A stretch of 64,000 nucleotides of DNA from Myxococcales bacterium (GCA_016794505.1 JAEUJZ010000037.1:248001-312000), one strand, 5' to 3'. Positions 1 through 10,647 are shown, numbered from the stretch's first letter. Translations and numbers: made by a program. Notes: generated from the sequence alone by a model not told the origin.

Positions 1-557
1 AATGGATCTGGCCCCCAGCCGCCCGTCAGATCCGGCGCTTCGTGGTTGTGCGTCGCATGCAACAGAAACAGGTCGATGCCCAGCCGCGCATCCAAGCGCT
101 TTTCGATGGCCAGCGACTCATCGCGGAACAGGCCGCAGGTATCGACGGACACCAGCACCACCGTCGTCTGGTTTTGCCGCAAGGCCAAGGCCCGCGCCCA
201 GATCGGATCCGCGACCCCGGTGGCCAGTCGCCCGCTGCTGTAGCCGGCGATCCAATAGGCATCAAAGACGCCGTTCTTGTTTAGGTCGGTAAAGGCCTCG
301 CCGCGATCCCAGACGCCGTTCTTGTTGTCATCGACAAAGGGCTCGATCTGGGGCGTGACATCGCGGCCGGCATAGCCGACGTATAGCTGATCGTCGCCGG
401 TATCCGGGCAGTTGGCATCGCCGGGGCAGCGCATGTCGATCTGCAGCGGGATCTCGTCCGGGCCCAGCATGGGCCGGGGCATGGAATCGCCCGGTACCGG
501 CGACGTCTCGCACGACAGCATCAGCCCCAAGGCCACCAGCCACCGCCCATATCCCAT
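1..557 (-). CDS. Partial lipoprotein resembling neutral/alkaline ceramidase N-terminal region
   Basis: The 3' end lies off the left edge; about 185 codons are visible. Translation begins MGYGRWLVALGLMLSCE, a signal peptide with a lipobox-like LMLSC, so the product is probably an exported lipoprotein. Two back-to-back acidic motifs (DDNKNGVWDRGE and DLNKNGVFDAYW) look like calcium-binding loops. Then come a hydrophobic strand ending VLVSVDTCGL and the segment LLHATHNHEAPD, which resembles the metal-binding HTH...P segment of neutral ceramidase-like proteins. Seen: the start, lipobox and motifs. Inferred: the family, from the strand plus HATHNHEAP pattern only. No clear ribosome binding site precedes the start, so an upstream start is possible. 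Confidence 0.6.
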   Translation of the reverse strand, partial: MGYGRWLVALGLMLSCETSPVPGDSMPRPMLGPDEIPLQIDMRCPGDANCPDTGDDQLYVGYAGRDVTPQIEPFVDDNKNGVWDRGEAFTDLNKNGVFDAYWIAGYSSGRLATGVADPIWARALALRQNQTTVVLVSVDTCGLFRDESLAIEKRLDARLGIDLFLLHATHNHEAPDLTGGWGPDP

Positions 558-707
558 GGACGCCGCGAGCGCTTGCTGCGTGGCGTGTCCCCTGTGCGAT
601 GCACGCGACAAACGGGCCCTGGCAAAGCGACGCGACGGCATGGCGAACCTCGATATGATCAGTCGAACCTGCGAGGCTGTGGAGCATCGCCAAGGCCGCC
701 CCACACG

Positions 708-1667
708 TCAATGTCTGTCTGCGGCGAGCCGCGTCGCCACCGCGGCAATATGCTCGGGCCGACAGCCACAGCAGCCCCCCAGGTGGTCGGCGCCCTCGGA
801 AAGCAGCTGCACAAGGTCGGCCGCAAAGCGCTCTGGCGTCTCGGGCGGGGGCGGGCGCTTGCAGTCGGGGGCGGGCTCGTCGACTTCTGGCTGCGCCAAG
901 ACCCGCGGTCGCTCGCCACGCTGGCCGGCGGCCCACTCGGCCAGCTCAGACACCGCACGGCGCAGCCGACGCGCGGGCTGCGAGCAGTTCACGCCGATGA
1001 TCACCGGCCGGACATCGGCCTCTCCGATCGCCTTCAGCATGCGCGCAAGCGGCACCCCGAGCGGCGTCTCAAGCCCGCTCTGCCCCAGGCTGACGGTCAG
1101 CGACACCGCAAGCGGCAGCGCCGTGCGTCCCGCGCCTGCAAGAAGTGCCGCCAGATCCATCGGATCGCAGGCCGTCTCGATATGCAGGGCACAGGCGCCC
1201 GCCGCCAAAAATGCCTGCGCCAGCGCCTCGGTCTGATCTGCGATCGCTGCGACCTCGGCGGCGCTTGGCGGCGGACCACTCGGCCCGAGCGCTGCGACGA
1301 CGAAAGCCGGCGGCACACCCGCTGACATCGCCTGCTGAACACTGCGCCGCGCCAGCCGCTGCGCCTGATGCAGCGCCTGATCCGCATGGCTGGCATGCGG
1401 TCGATCCTGCGCCGACAACACGCCAGGGATCTGCCCCGCCCGCAGCAGACGCCCAAGCCCAAACGAGCCGGTCTGCAGCACATCCGCACCCGCCATATAG
1501 AACGCGCGATGCACCTCGCCCAGCCGCGCAGGCTGCGTGAGCAGCCACGCCTCAGGCGGCTCGACCGCCAGATCCAGCCCCTTGGCAATCAGCGCCGTAC
1601 CCAACCCCCCATCAAACAACAGCGTCCGCCCTCGCACCGCTGCCATAAACGCATCCGCCACCGACAT
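708..1667 (-). CDS. Homocysteine S-methyltransferase family protein
   Basis: 319-residue single-domain protein of the homocysteine S-methyltransferase family (Pfam S-methyl_trans; BhmT, MmuM and the MetH N-terminal domain), which transfers a methyl group to homocysteine. The N-terminus carries FDGGLGTAL. The three zinc-ligand cysteines are visible: one in GVNCS (about residue 228) and the pair in HLGGCCG (299-300). ETACDP is the usual strand in the barrel. I chose the ATG at 1667 because GGAAAGGGG lies just upstream; the frame stays open 15 codons further. No folate or cobalamin domains follow, so this is a stand-alone enzyme rather than a MetH. The methyl donor cannot be told from sequence. 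Confidence 0.88.
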   Translation of the reverse strand: MSVADAFMAAVRGRTLLFDGGLGTALIAKGLDLAVEPPEAWLLTQPARLGEVHRAFYMAGADVLQTGSFGLGRLLRAGQIPGVLSAQDRPHASHADQALHQAQRLARRSVQQAMSAGVPPAFVVAALGPSGPPPSAAEVAAIADQTEALAQAFLAAGACALHIETACDPMDLAALLAGAGRTALPLAVSLTVSLGQSGLETPLGVPLARMLKAIGEADVRPVIIGVNCSQPARRLRRAVSELAEWAAGQRGERPRVLAQPEVDEPAPDCKRPPPPETPERFAADLVQLLSEGADHLGGCCGCRPEHIAAVATRLAADRH

Positions 1668-1841
1668 CGCATCGCCCCTTTCCACAATTCCCCGTCCCAT
1701 CAAGCAGTCCATAGGCTGGGGCCGCAGCGGCGTGCTTTTTCTTGACGCTCGCGGCGAGAAAAAGTGCTCCGCGTCCGCGGGGGCCCCAGCCGCGCTGCCC
1801 GTTTTAGGAGGGCCTTTCGCAGCATCTTCTGCCCTGCCCGC

Positions 1842-2876
1842 TTATTTGTCCTTCTTACCCACATCGCCAACCGACGGCGAAGCCGGCCCAGATGGCGCAC
1901 CCGGCGAAGCCGGCCCAGATGGTGAAGCCGGCGCAGAGGGCGAAGCCGGGATGTGCTTATGGGTAGGCCGACTGGGCCGTGACACACGACGCGACTGCAG
2001 CGACGGCACATATCGCTCGAAGTCATCGCCCCACAGGTAATACGCCGCCTTGCGCAGCTCCACATGTCGCTGCCATAGCAGCGTTGCCAGCCGATCGCGC
2101 GCCACGACATCGGGCTGGCCAGTGGGCGTCTTGGTAACCCGCGTCCCCGCTGGCTTCAGTCGCGACAGGAGATCGGTCCCAAGCTGCGCCGCCTGATCCA
2201 AGTGCGTCGCCGTCACCAGCTTTTGCGTCGCCATGGCGTCGGGGTGCTTGCGGTACAGCGCCGCCAGGCCCACCAGGTCACTCGCCAGATCGATGGCCCC
2301 CGAGCCGCGTCGGATTCGCTCGACGGCGGGTGCCGGCAACACCCCCGCCAGCACCAGGGCTCCCGCTGTGGAAAGCAGCAAGCTGCGCAAGAGCGCCGCC
2401 TCGGCAAGCTGCGTGCGTAGCTCGCCCAGCTGAGCGGGCTTATCGACCACCTGGGTGGCGGCAAAGGTGACCGCCTGGGCCAGCGCCGGCAGCTCCAGCA
2501 CGGCCGACCAGTCAAGCTGTGGCAGCGCCTTGCGCAGCGTCGCAAGCTGTGGCTCCAGCGCCTTGAGTCCCGTCTGAATGTTCTGCAGCGCCAGCACCGG
2601 ATCCAGGCGATAGGGCAGGATGTCCGCCTTGGCGATCTTCTGCGCCACCGGCAGGAACGCCAGATACTGCGCCTCGGCCGAGCCACTGGGCGCGATCTTG
2701 GCCGCGAGCTTGGATGGGGTCTTGGAGGAGGTCTTAGAGGAGGTCTTGGACGGGGTCTTGGACGTCGCCTGGCTCGCCGCTGTCTTGCGCCCGCCTGCCG
2801 CAGGCTTCTTCGGGCGGACCGAACGAGACGAGGAGGGCGATGGACGCTTCGGGGCAGAGGGCGTTTTCTTTGGCAT
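1842..2876 (-). CDS. Unknown helical protein with Lys/Ser/Thr-rich leader and Ser/Pro tail
   Basis: 344 residues; no known family recognised. Residues 1-60 are low complexity and basic, with TPSK/TSSK repeats. Residues about 65-300 look all-helical, and the last 45 residues are a Pro/Ser/Ala/Gly repeat (ASPSAP, ASPSGP, ASPGAP). There is no signal peptide. AGAGG lies upstream of the ATG. The centre (RRGSGAIDLASDLVGLAALYR) resembles RSGQGYLDLAEDLSRLAGLYR in the minus-strand protein at 62206-63060, which also has a basic leader and a Pro-rich tail, so the two look like paralogues. Function unknown. Confidence 0.75.
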   Translation of the reverse strand: MPKKTPSAPKRPSPSSSRSVRPKKPAAGGRKTAASQATSKTPSKTSSKTSSKTPSKLAAKIAPSGSAEAQYLAFLPVAQKIAKADILPYRLDPVLALQNIQTGLKALEPQLATLRKALPQLDWSAVLELPALAQAVTFAATQVVDKPAQLGELRTQLAEAALLRSLLLSTAGALVLAGVLPAPAVERIRRGSGAIDLASDLVGLAALYRKHPDAMATQKLVTATHLDQAAQLGTDLLSRLKPAGTRVTKTPTGQPDVVARDRLATLLWQRHVELRKAAYYLWGDDFERYVPSLQSRRVSRPSRPTHKHIPASPSAPASPSGPASPGAPSGPASPSVGDVGKKDK

Positions 2877-2968
2877 GGACAGCCTCTAGGCAGGATGAGT
2901 GCCGCGGACTGTATGCGCCCCCCCACGCCGGGTCAAACCCCTCGCCGAGAATCTGTCAAAGACCGCTC

Positions 2969-3062
2969 GCTCGGGTCCAAGGCAAGAACGGGTCTTCGCG
3001 ATGACCCCGCGCTCGGGTCCAAGGCAAAAACGGGTCTTCGCGATGACCCCGCGCTCGGGTCT
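2969..3062. repeat. 42-bp tandem repeat, about 2.2 copies
   Basis: GCTCGGGTCC starts at 2969 and 3011 and its beginning recurs at 3053, giving an exact 42-bp period with one or two mismatches between copies. Each unit holds GGGTC and GACCC separated by 8 bases, so it can fold. The array fills much of the 280-bp gap between the unknown protein and Uma2. Reading frames cross it on both strands because the period is a multiple of three, but none resembles a known protein. The unit resembles the 43-bp array at 51351 in ending CCCGCGCTC and carrying GGGTC/GACCC. Confidence 0.85.
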
Positions 3063-3156
3063 GGGGGCACCTCCTAGAAGGGAGCCTCCTCCACGGGCGG
3101 ATCTGGGATCGCCGCGGCAGGGACGTTGCCATCGCGATCCCCGAGGACGGGTGGGC

Positions 3157-3753
3157 TCAGTCGAGCCCGAAGAGTGCGGCGATGGGGATGGGGGCGAGGG
3201 GGAAAGGCTCGGCAGACAGGGGCGGATCATGCAGGCCGGCGCGCTGCAGATCCACCATGATGCCGTCGACAAGGTGAAGGACGGAAAGGGTATGGGAGGC
3301 GGCATCGATCAGCCAGAAGTGCGGGATGCCGGCCTCGGCATAGATGCGGCGCTTCTTGAGGGTATCGCGGCGGCGCGCGTCTTTTTTGAAGTGGATCTCG
3401 CAGACCCAGTCGGGACGCAGGCGCACGGGATAGCCACTGGGCGGGTCGGGCATGCGCTCACGCCGCCAGCCCGCGAGATCGGGGCGCACAATCTGATGCG
3501 GCGAGAGCTGAATCGTCGGCTCAGGAACCAGCCACCAGCCCCCCGGACGCGACGGGCCATTGGGCTTGCCGCGATATGCTGCAAGATGAATCAAGGCCTC
3601 GCCATGCGGCAGGCTGTGCTGGCCGCTGGTTGCCTCTTTTTCGACGAGCTCGCCATCGAGGATCTCATGGAAGCGATCCTCTTCGGGGATGGCGATTAGA
3701 TCGGCCAGCGTGGCCGGCCGCAGGTGCGGTGTGGAAGAAGACTGCAAAGCCAT
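3157..3753 (-). CDS. Uma2 family protein (DUF820, PD-(D/E)XK nuclease fold)
   Basis: 198 residues, the usual length for Uma2. The order of elements fits the family: an N-terminal RFHEILDGELVE strand-helix unit, VRPDLAGW with the first acidic residue, WVCEIHFKKD with the second acid, then RRDTLKKRRIYAEAGIPHFW, the conserved helix before the WLID strand. The usual EVLSPST segment reads EIHFKKD here, so the active-site loop is altered while D, E and a Lys remain. Uma2 proteins are abundant in cyanobacteria and myxobacteria and their role is not settled. A second, more distant Uma2 lies at 61312-62148. Confidence 0.85.
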   Translation of the reverse strand: MALQSSSTPHLRPATLADLIAIPEEDRFHEILDGELVEKEATSGQHSLPHGEALIHLAAYRGKPNGPSRPGGWWLVPEPTIQLSPHQIVRPDLAGWRRERMPDPPSGYPVRLRPDWVCEIHFKKDARRRDTLKKRRIYAEAGIPHFWLIDAASHTLSVLHLVDGIMVDLQRAGLHDPPLSAEPFPLAPIPIAALFGLD

Positions 3754-3804
3754 GCCCCCGCTTTTAGCACACCGCGCAAGAAACCCAGGCCCAGGCCCGC
3801 GGGC

Positions 3805-5496
3805 TTAAAAGGCAGCGTCGCGGCAGGGCTCGTACTTGCGGTTGCCGAGGAGCTTTTCAAGGCCGGGGGGAAGGTTCTTGGCGGCGGCGGGGCTGTTCGG
3901 ATCGGCGGCGACGAGCTCGCTGTTGATGCGCAGCTTGCCGGCGCTCTGCGCGGTGGTGCAGGCGGTATGGGCGAAGTCGGACAGATAGTGCGCCCACTTG
4001 GTGCGGGCGTAGTCCGAAAGGACTTCGTCCTTGCGCTTGTCGAAGTCGGCAAGGTCGGGCTCTTTGCGCTCTTTGACGACGGCGAGGATGAAGCTGCCGG
4101 CGATGTCCGAGGGGCCGATGGACTCACCGACCTTGAGCTTCCAGAGGGCCTTGGCCATGGCTTCGTTTTCGCCGATGCCCTGAATCAGAGCGCCGCGCCG
4201 GGCAAACAGGCCGGTCTCTTCGGCGCTGGGGGTTCCGGGGGCGGCGGTGATGGGGCTTGCGCCCTCGGCCTTGGGAAAGAGCTCGGCGAGCTTGCCACCG
4301 GCCTTGACCTTCTCGGCGGCGTCTTGGGCGGCTTTTTGGGCGAGCTCTTTGCCGGTGGTGGACTTGTACAGCTCTTCGGCGAGCTCTAAGCGGGCCTGCC
4401 CCAGGCTGATGTCGCCCTCGCGGAAGCCCTCGATCTTGAGGATCTCAAAGCCGCGCTCGCTGCGCTCGGGGCCGAGCAGGTCGCCTTCCTTGCCGGCGAA
4501 GATCTTGGCTTCTAGCTCGGCGCCAAGATCGGTGAAGCCCTTTTTGCGCCAGCCGAGATCGCCGCCGCGCTTGCTCGATGCGCTGTCGTCCGACTGCGTG
4601 CGGGCGATGTCGGCGAACGGCGTGCCGGCCTTCAGGGTGTTCAGGGCCGACTCGATCTTCTGCTGGGCGGCGGTGACGGCCTCGGCGGGTGCGTCCTTCT
4701 TGACCTCGACGAGGATGCGGCGGATGCGGACGGTGCGCTCTTGCTTGGTATAGAGCGCCTTGCGCTCTTCGTAGCGCTTCTTGAGCTCGTCCTCGTGCGC
4801 GCGGGCGAAGTTTTCGACATCGGCCTCGCTGGGCTGCAGCTCTTGCTCGTACTTGTAGGGGGCGAAGCGGACGTATTCGAGGTTGATCTGACGGCCCTTG
4901 TCTTCAAACTCGGCCTTGGCCTCGTCGAGCCCGGCGCGCACCGACAGCTTGAGGAGCTGCCGGACCTTGTCGGCCTGAAGCTCGCGGCGCTGGATCTCCA
5001 TGAACTGCTTTTCGGTGACGCGATAGCCGCTCTGCAGGACCATCTTGAAGCGCTGCGGGTCGAAGACATCCTGCTTGAAGGCATAGCGATCGAGGGGCCG
5101 CGCCATGCCCATGACCATCATCTTGCCCTGATAGACGACGAAGTGGGCGGCCTCGTCTTCCGAGACCTGCAGGCCCATGCGCTCGGCCTCGCGATACAAA
5201 AGCTCGCGCTCGATGAGCTTGTCCATGACGAGCTCTTTTAAGCGCTGCGTGCGGCTCTGCATCTCGGGCCGATCGCTGCGCTCGCCACCGCCCGAGGCAA
5301 GGAAGGTGAAATAGAAGTCGTGCTCGGGGACCTCGGCGCCATAGACCTGGGCGGCATAGCGACCGCCGAGGCTGATGGGCATGTTGTCGCCGGATGGCGA
5401 GCCAGGGCCGAAGCTGATCACGAAGGCGACGATGATGATGCCGAACAGGATGTAAACAACGGCCGAACGAGAGTTCTGGCGGACCGACTCAAGCAT
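3805..5496 (-). CDS. PpiD/SurA-like membrane-anchored peptidyl-prolyl isomerase
   Basis: 563 residues. The N-terminus has a short cytoplasmic stretch and one membrane helix (about 15-32, AVVYILFGIIIVAFVISFG), as in PpiD. A SurA-N-like helical chaperone region follows (about 60-210), then a parvulin-type rotamase domain (about 255-355, with RIRRILVE, GTPFADIA, GGDLGW and the closing GFEILKIEG). A second substrate-binding helical part runs to the end. It should act on the periplasmic face of the inner membrane, folding secreted and outer-membrane proteins. GGAG lies 5 bases before the ATG. The final 60 residues are not recognisable. Confidence 0.9.
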   Translation of the reverse strand: MLESVRQNSRSAVVYILFGIIIVAFVISFGPGSPSGDNMPISLGGRYAAQVYGAEVPEHDFYFTFLASGGGERSDRPEMQSRTQRLKELVMDKLIERELLYREAERMGLQVSEDEAAHFVVYQGKMMVMGMARPLDRYAFKQDVFDPQRFKMVLQSGYRVTEKQFMEIQRRELQADKVRQLLKLSVRAGLDEAKAEFEDKGRQINLEYVRFAPYKYEQELQPSEADVENFARAHEDELKKRYEERKALYTKQERTVRIRRILVEVKKDAPAEAVTAAQQKIESALNTLKAGTPFADIARTQSDDSASSKRGGDLGWRKKGFTDLGAELEAKIFAGKEGDLLGPERSERGFEILKIEGFREGDISLGQARLELAEELYKSTTGKELAQKAAQDAAEKVKAGGKLAELFPKAEGASPITAAPGTPSAEETGLFARRGALIQGIGENEAMAKALWKLKVGESIGPSDIAGSFILAVVKERKEPDLADFDKRKDEVLSDYARTKWAHYLSDFAHTACTTAQSAGKLRINSELVAADPNSPAAAKNLPPGLEKLLGNRKYEPCRDAAF

Positions 5497-5616
5497 GGGG
5501 GCTCCACATACGAGAGCGACAATCTACTGCATGGCGCGGATCGAGAGCAACAAAGCGCATGCAGCATCCGCCCCGGAATCCCCCATGCCGGGCCGGGGTG
5601 CCGGCGATATGCGCAG

Positions 5617-7020
<1,404 letters not shown>

Positions 7021-7413
7021 TCAGCGGGCGAGAGCCGCGCGACCCAGCGCTCCGCCGAGCAGCCCCATGACCAGGCAGCCCACGAACGTCAGCGCGACAT
7101 AGCCAAGCGCCCGCGGAAAGGCACTGCCCTGCAGCAGCGTCAGTACTTCGTGATTGAACGCCGAGTACGTGGTCAGGCCGCCCATGACGCCGGTCGCAAG
7201 AAACAGCCGCAGCTCGGGAGAGATCAGCGCCGACTGCTCAGCCGTCGTGGCGGCCAGCGCAAAGACCATGCTGATAAGCAGGCAGCCGGTCAGATTGACA
7301 AGCAGGGTCCCCCAGGGAAACGACAGGCCCCAAAAACGTGCGGCCAGAAGCCCAATGCCATAGCGCAGGCCGCTGCCGAGCGCACCGCCGAGGCAGACCA
7401 GAAGAAAGCGCAT
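7021..7413 (-). CDS. crcB: Fluoride ion channel CrcB (Fluc)
   Basis: 130 residues with four predicted membrane helices, as in CrcB/Fluc channels that export fluoride as dual-topology dimers. Visible family motifs are GGALGSGLRYG near the start, GTLLVNLTGC in helix 2 (with the conserved Asn), and GVMGGLTTYSAF in helix 3, the segment that provides the sodium site and polar track. It starts 3 bases after the stop of the MBL-fold gene, so the two are probably co-transcribed, and enolase follows downstream. I looked for a fluoride riboswitch upstream of this unit and of enolase and did not find one. Confidence 0.95.
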   Translation of the reverse strand: MRFLLVCLGGALGSGLRYGIGLLAARFWGLSFPWGTLLVNLTGCLLISMVFALAATTAEQSALISPELRLFLATGVMGGLTTYSAFNHEVLTLLQGSAFPRALGYVALTFVGCLVMGLLGGALGRAALAR

Positions 7414-7416
7414 CGG

Positions 7417-8478
7417 CTAGGGCTTGGCCAGCTTGGCTTGCCGCGTCCACTCGGCGGGCAGGCCCAGGTTCAAAAAGACGGCGAAGCGATAGCCAAGGAA
7501 GCGATCTTCGATCTTTTTGCGCACGCGCTCGATGGCGGCCTGGCCAGCGTCATCGATGTCGCCGCTGGCCCCCAGGCGCGGCTTTTCGGCGGCGATGGTG
7601 TCGCGGACAAAGCGCAGGTATGCGGCCTCTTGATCGAGCAGACGCAGGTCGCCGCTTGGACCGCGGCCGGGGTGAATGGTCTTGGCGCCAAGGCTCTTCA
7701 TCTCTTCCAAGCGCTTGAGCCACTCTTCGGTGCGGGCCAGCTCAAGCCAGCTATGGCTGCCGCTGGCAACGAGATCGCCGGTAAATAGGTGATCTTCAAA
7801 CTGCACGACGATGTGGGCATCGCTGCAGCCCTGCCCGACGACGTGCGCCTTGATGTTGAGGCCCGCGAGGTCCATGTTGACCGACTCGCTGCCGAAGCTC
7901 TCGGGAAGGACGAGATCCTTGGGATAGTCGTCTTCAAAGCGTTCGAAGAACACGCGGCGACGCTGAGCATCGACGCTGGGGATCAATGCCAAGACCTGAT
8001 CAGACGTCATCACCTTGATGCCGCGCTTCTTGAAGACGGCGGTGCCGTTGAACTTGTCGGGGTTGGCATGCAAGACAAAGGCGGCGCGGGCTCGCTTGCC
8101 GGTGGCCTGCTCGGCCCAGGTGATGAACTCTTCGGCGGCCGAGGGCAGAAACTGCGTGTCGATCAAGATCAGGCCGCTCGGCCCCTCGATCCAGTACGAC
8201 ACCGTCGAAAAGCCGCGCGTCGATGACACATAGGAGCCAACGCGCCAGTCGCCCGTGTACTCGTCGGCATGCTGCAGGCTGACCACGGCGTCGCGGGCGA
8301 GGCGCCGGTTTGCGCTGGGCCGACTGTTTACCGACTTTTGCGGGGGACTCTGCACCGTCGGCTGCGCTTGGGCCGATTGGCTGGGCGCGAAAAGGGCAAA
8401 AAGTCCGGTCAAAAACACACCGGCCAGCGTCAGAGCCACTGTCTTGATCCTGGTTTTTTGGGGCATCGTTGTCTGCAT
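7417..8478 (-). CDS. Exported MBL-fold hydrolase-like protein with altered metal site
   Basis: 353 residues from the ATG at 8478, opening with a signal peptide (cleavage probably after AQA near residue 38). The body has metallo-beta-lactamase-fold landmarks: LILIDTQF, a C-S-D-A-H segment, FTGDLV, and HPGRGP late in the chain. The usual HxHxDH motif reads HANPDK (about residues 137-142), so the second His and the final His are replaced by Asn and Lys. The third His, the Asp of FTGDLV and the late His remain. It may bind one metal or none. The start is uncertain: an in-frame ATG at 8466 and a non-ATG start at 8529 are alternatives, none with a strong ribosome site. Confidence 0.8.
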   Translation of the reverse strand: MQTTMPQKTRIKTVALTLAGVFLTGLFALFAPSQSAQAQPTVQSPPQKSVNSRPSANRRLARDAVVSLQHADEYTGDWRVGSYVSSTRGFSTVSYWIEGPSGLILIDTQFLPSAAEEFITWAEQATGKRARAAFVLHANPDKFNGTAVFKKRGIKVMTSDQVLALIPSVDAQRRRVFFERFEDDYPKDLVLPESFGSESVNMDLAGLNIKAHVVGQGCSDAHIVVQFEDHLFTGDLVASGSHSWLELARTEEWLKRLEEMKSLGAKTIHPGRGPSGDLRLLDQEAAYLRFVRDTIAAEKPRLGASGDIDDAGQAAIERVRKKIEDRFLGYRFAVFLNLGLPAEWTRQAKLAKP

Positions 8479-8638
8479 TGTCGCAACCGTTCTCGAACGA
8501 GGGACCACCGCGGAGCCACCGAGGCCCACACGCCCCCGAAGCTATCGCGCCGCGTACCCGCTTGCCAATCATCGAAGCGATCACCGACCCAACTGCCAAT
8601 CATTCCCAGCGAGCGCCGACCCGCGGTAGCCTGCAGAT

Positions 8639-8908
8639 ATGGCGGATGTCGTCATCTATACGAAGCACTTCTGCTCGTACTGCGTGCGGGCCAAGGCCCT
8701 TTTGGCGAAAAAGGGCGTGGCGTTTCACGAGATCGATGTCTCGCGCGATCCCGCCATGCGGCGCTGGCTTACGGATGTCACCGGTCAGTCGACGGTGCCG
8801 CAGATCTTCATCAACGGTCAGTCGGTCGGTGGCTGCGATGACCTCCATGAGCTCGATCGCTTCGGAGAGCTGGATGCGCTGCTGCAAGCTCCGTCGCGCG
8901 ATGGCTGA
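8639..8908 (+). CDS. Glutaredoxin, GrxC type
   Basis: 89 residues with the dithiol active site CSYC (residues 12-15), the cis-Pro loop STVPQIFING and the glutathione-binding GGCDDL near the C-terminus. This is the size and order of a class I glutaredoxin, a cytosolic GSH-dependent disulfide reductase. It runs convergently into dnaA, with only 6 bases between the two stops. The window also encodes two thioredoxins. Confidence 0.95.
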   Translation: MADVVIYTKHFCSYCVRAKALLAKKGVAFHEIDVSRDPAMRRWLTDVTGQSTVPQIFINGQSVGGCDDLHELDRFGELDALLQAPSRDG

Positions 8909-8914
8909 GCCGAT

Positions 8915-10567
8915 CTAGACGGTCAGGTGCTTTTCGATCTCTTCCACCGACGCGCGCACTTTGGGATCAGCGGACAGCAGCGCATCGATGCGGCGGCAGG
9001 CGGACATCACCGTCGTGTGATCTTTGCCACCAAAGCGCTCGCCGAGCTCGGGATAGCTGGCCTTGCACAGCTTGCGCGACAGGTACATCGCGATCTGCCG
9101 CGCCCGCGCCAGCTTGGCCTGCCGACTGGCCCCGCACAGATCGGCAAGCGAGATACCGAAGTAATTGGCGACTTCTTTTTGCACGGCAGCGATCGAAAGG
9201 TGCGGGCTGATCTGACCGAGAAAGCTCTTGAGCGTCTCTTGCGCGAAGTCGACGGTGATCGGCTGCTGCCGCAGCGATGCCATGGCCGCCACGCGGATCA
9301 GAAGCCCCTCTAGCTCGCGCACGTTCGACTTGATGTGGCTCGCCAGAAAGTGCGCGACCTCGGACGGCAGATCGACCCCTTCTAGCTGCGCTTTCTTTTC
9401 CAAGATGGCGATGCGCGTCTCAAGCTCGGGCGGCTGGATGTCGGCGATCAGACCCCACTGAAAGCGCGACCGAATGCGCTCTTCCAGATCGGGGATCTCG
9501 TGCGGGTACTTGTCGGCCGTGACGACGATCTGACGGTGCGATTCAAAGAGCGCGTTGAACGTATGAAAGAACTCGTCCTGCGTGCGCTCTTTGCCGCCGA
9601 AATACTGGATGTCGTCGACCAGAAGCACGTCGACGTGGTCGCGGTACCTGGCGCGGAACTCATCGATGCGGCCGTTGCGCACCTGCTGCACGTATTCGTT
9701 TAAGAAGGTCTCGGCCTTGAGGTACACGATGCGCCACGTCGGGTGGTGGCTGCGGATCTGGCTGCCGATGGCGTGAAGCAGGTGCGTCTTGCCCAGGCCC
9801 ACCCCGCCATAAATAAACAGCGGGTTGTACTTGCCAGCCGGATTCTCAGCGACGGCGCGGCTGGCCGCCTCGGCGAGCTGATTCGACGGGCCGACGATGA
9901 ACGAGGCAAAGGTGTACTTCTCGTGCAGTCCCGAGGGCTGCGCGACATTCGACGCAGGCGCCGGGCTGCGTCCAGCTTCGCTTGCGGCCGGACGCGGGGG
10001 TGTTGCTCGCCCACGCGAAGTGGATGCGGGGACCTCGGCGGTCGCTGGCGCCTCGGTTCCAGGATCGTGCGCATCGCTGCCACGCTTGCGCCCGCGAGCC
10101 ACCGATCGCTGGGCCTGTGCCGTCACCTGCCCGCGCTGGCTGGCGGTACCGTCGCTGCCTGCGCCTTCCGGCGGCAACCACTGCACCACGAAGTCGTGAT
10201 CCGCCGCCGCCACCCGCCGCACTTCATCCAGGATGATGCGCAGATAGTTGCTGCCGAACCAGTCCTGAAGAAAGGAGTTGGGCGCCTGCAGCTGGATGGT
10301 GCGTCCATCGATGCGCAGACAGCGAATCGGACGCAGCCACAGCTCAAAGTTGTGCGCCGAAATCTTGCCCGACAGCGCCGAAAGCGCCGCAGCCCACAGC
10401 TCGGTGGCGCGTTCGCGCTCGCTGTGGGTCTCTGCTGTGGACTCGGCGGTGGAATCAGGCTCTCGCTCGCTGGGCCGATCGATCCCTGACGCCTGCGCAG
10501 CGACGGGTCCACTGGGGGCGAGACGGGCGCTGGGCCACGCGCTCTCTAGTCCGGTACTGGTATCCAT
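8915..10567 (-). CDS. dnaA: Chromosomal replication initiator DnaA
   Basis: 550 residues from the ATG at 10567 (a TTG three codons upstream is an alternative). Domain I is about residues 35-110, the variable linker (domain II) about 110-215 is long and Gly/Ala/Arg-rich, and the AAA+ domain III begins near YTFASFIVG with Walker A YGGVGLGKTHLL and Walker B VLLVDDIQ. Domain IV has the helix-turn-helix signature GGKDHTTVMSACRRI that reads DnaA boxes. dnaN does not follow, and I saw no DnaA-box cluster in the flanking bases, so this gene does not mark an obvious origin here. Confidence 0.97.
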   Translation of the reverse strand: MDTSTGLESAWPSARLAPSGPVAAQASGIDRPSEREPDSTAESTAETHSERERATELWAAALSALSGKISAHNFELWLRPIRCLRIDGRTIQLQAPNSFLQDWFGSNYLRIILDEVRRVAAADHDFVVQWLPPEGAGSDGTASQRGQVTAQAQRSVARGRKRGSDAHDPGTEAPATAEVPASTSRGRATPPRPAASEAGRSPAPASNVAQPSGLHEKYTFASFIVGPSNQLAEAASRAVAENPAGKYNPLFIYGGVGLGKTHLLHAIGSQIRSHHPTWRIVYLKAETFLNEYVQQVRNGRIDEFRARYRDHVDVLLVDDIQYFGGKERTQDEFFHTFNALFESHRQIVVTADKYPHEIPDLEERIRSRFQWGLIADIQPPELETRIAILEKKAQLEGVDLPSEVAHFLASHIKSNVRELEGLLIRVAAMASLRQQPITVDFAQETLKSFLGQISPHLSIAAVQKEVANYFGISLADLCGASRQAKLARARQIAMYLSRKLCKASYPELGERFGGKDHTTVMSACRRIDALLSADPKVRASVEEIEKHLTV

Positions 10568-10647
10568 GGCCGCCAAAAGGGGGCCAAAGATAGATCAAGC
10601 GGTGAAAAGAACGGCGAAAAAGCTGCGATTCGTGATAGCCCTCGGGG

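Noticed and set aside
8479..8640. Fluoride riboswitch upstream of the MBL-crcB unit
   Set aside because: No match to the conserved CUGAUG-type pseudoknot strand on the minus strand here, nor between 6910 and 7020.
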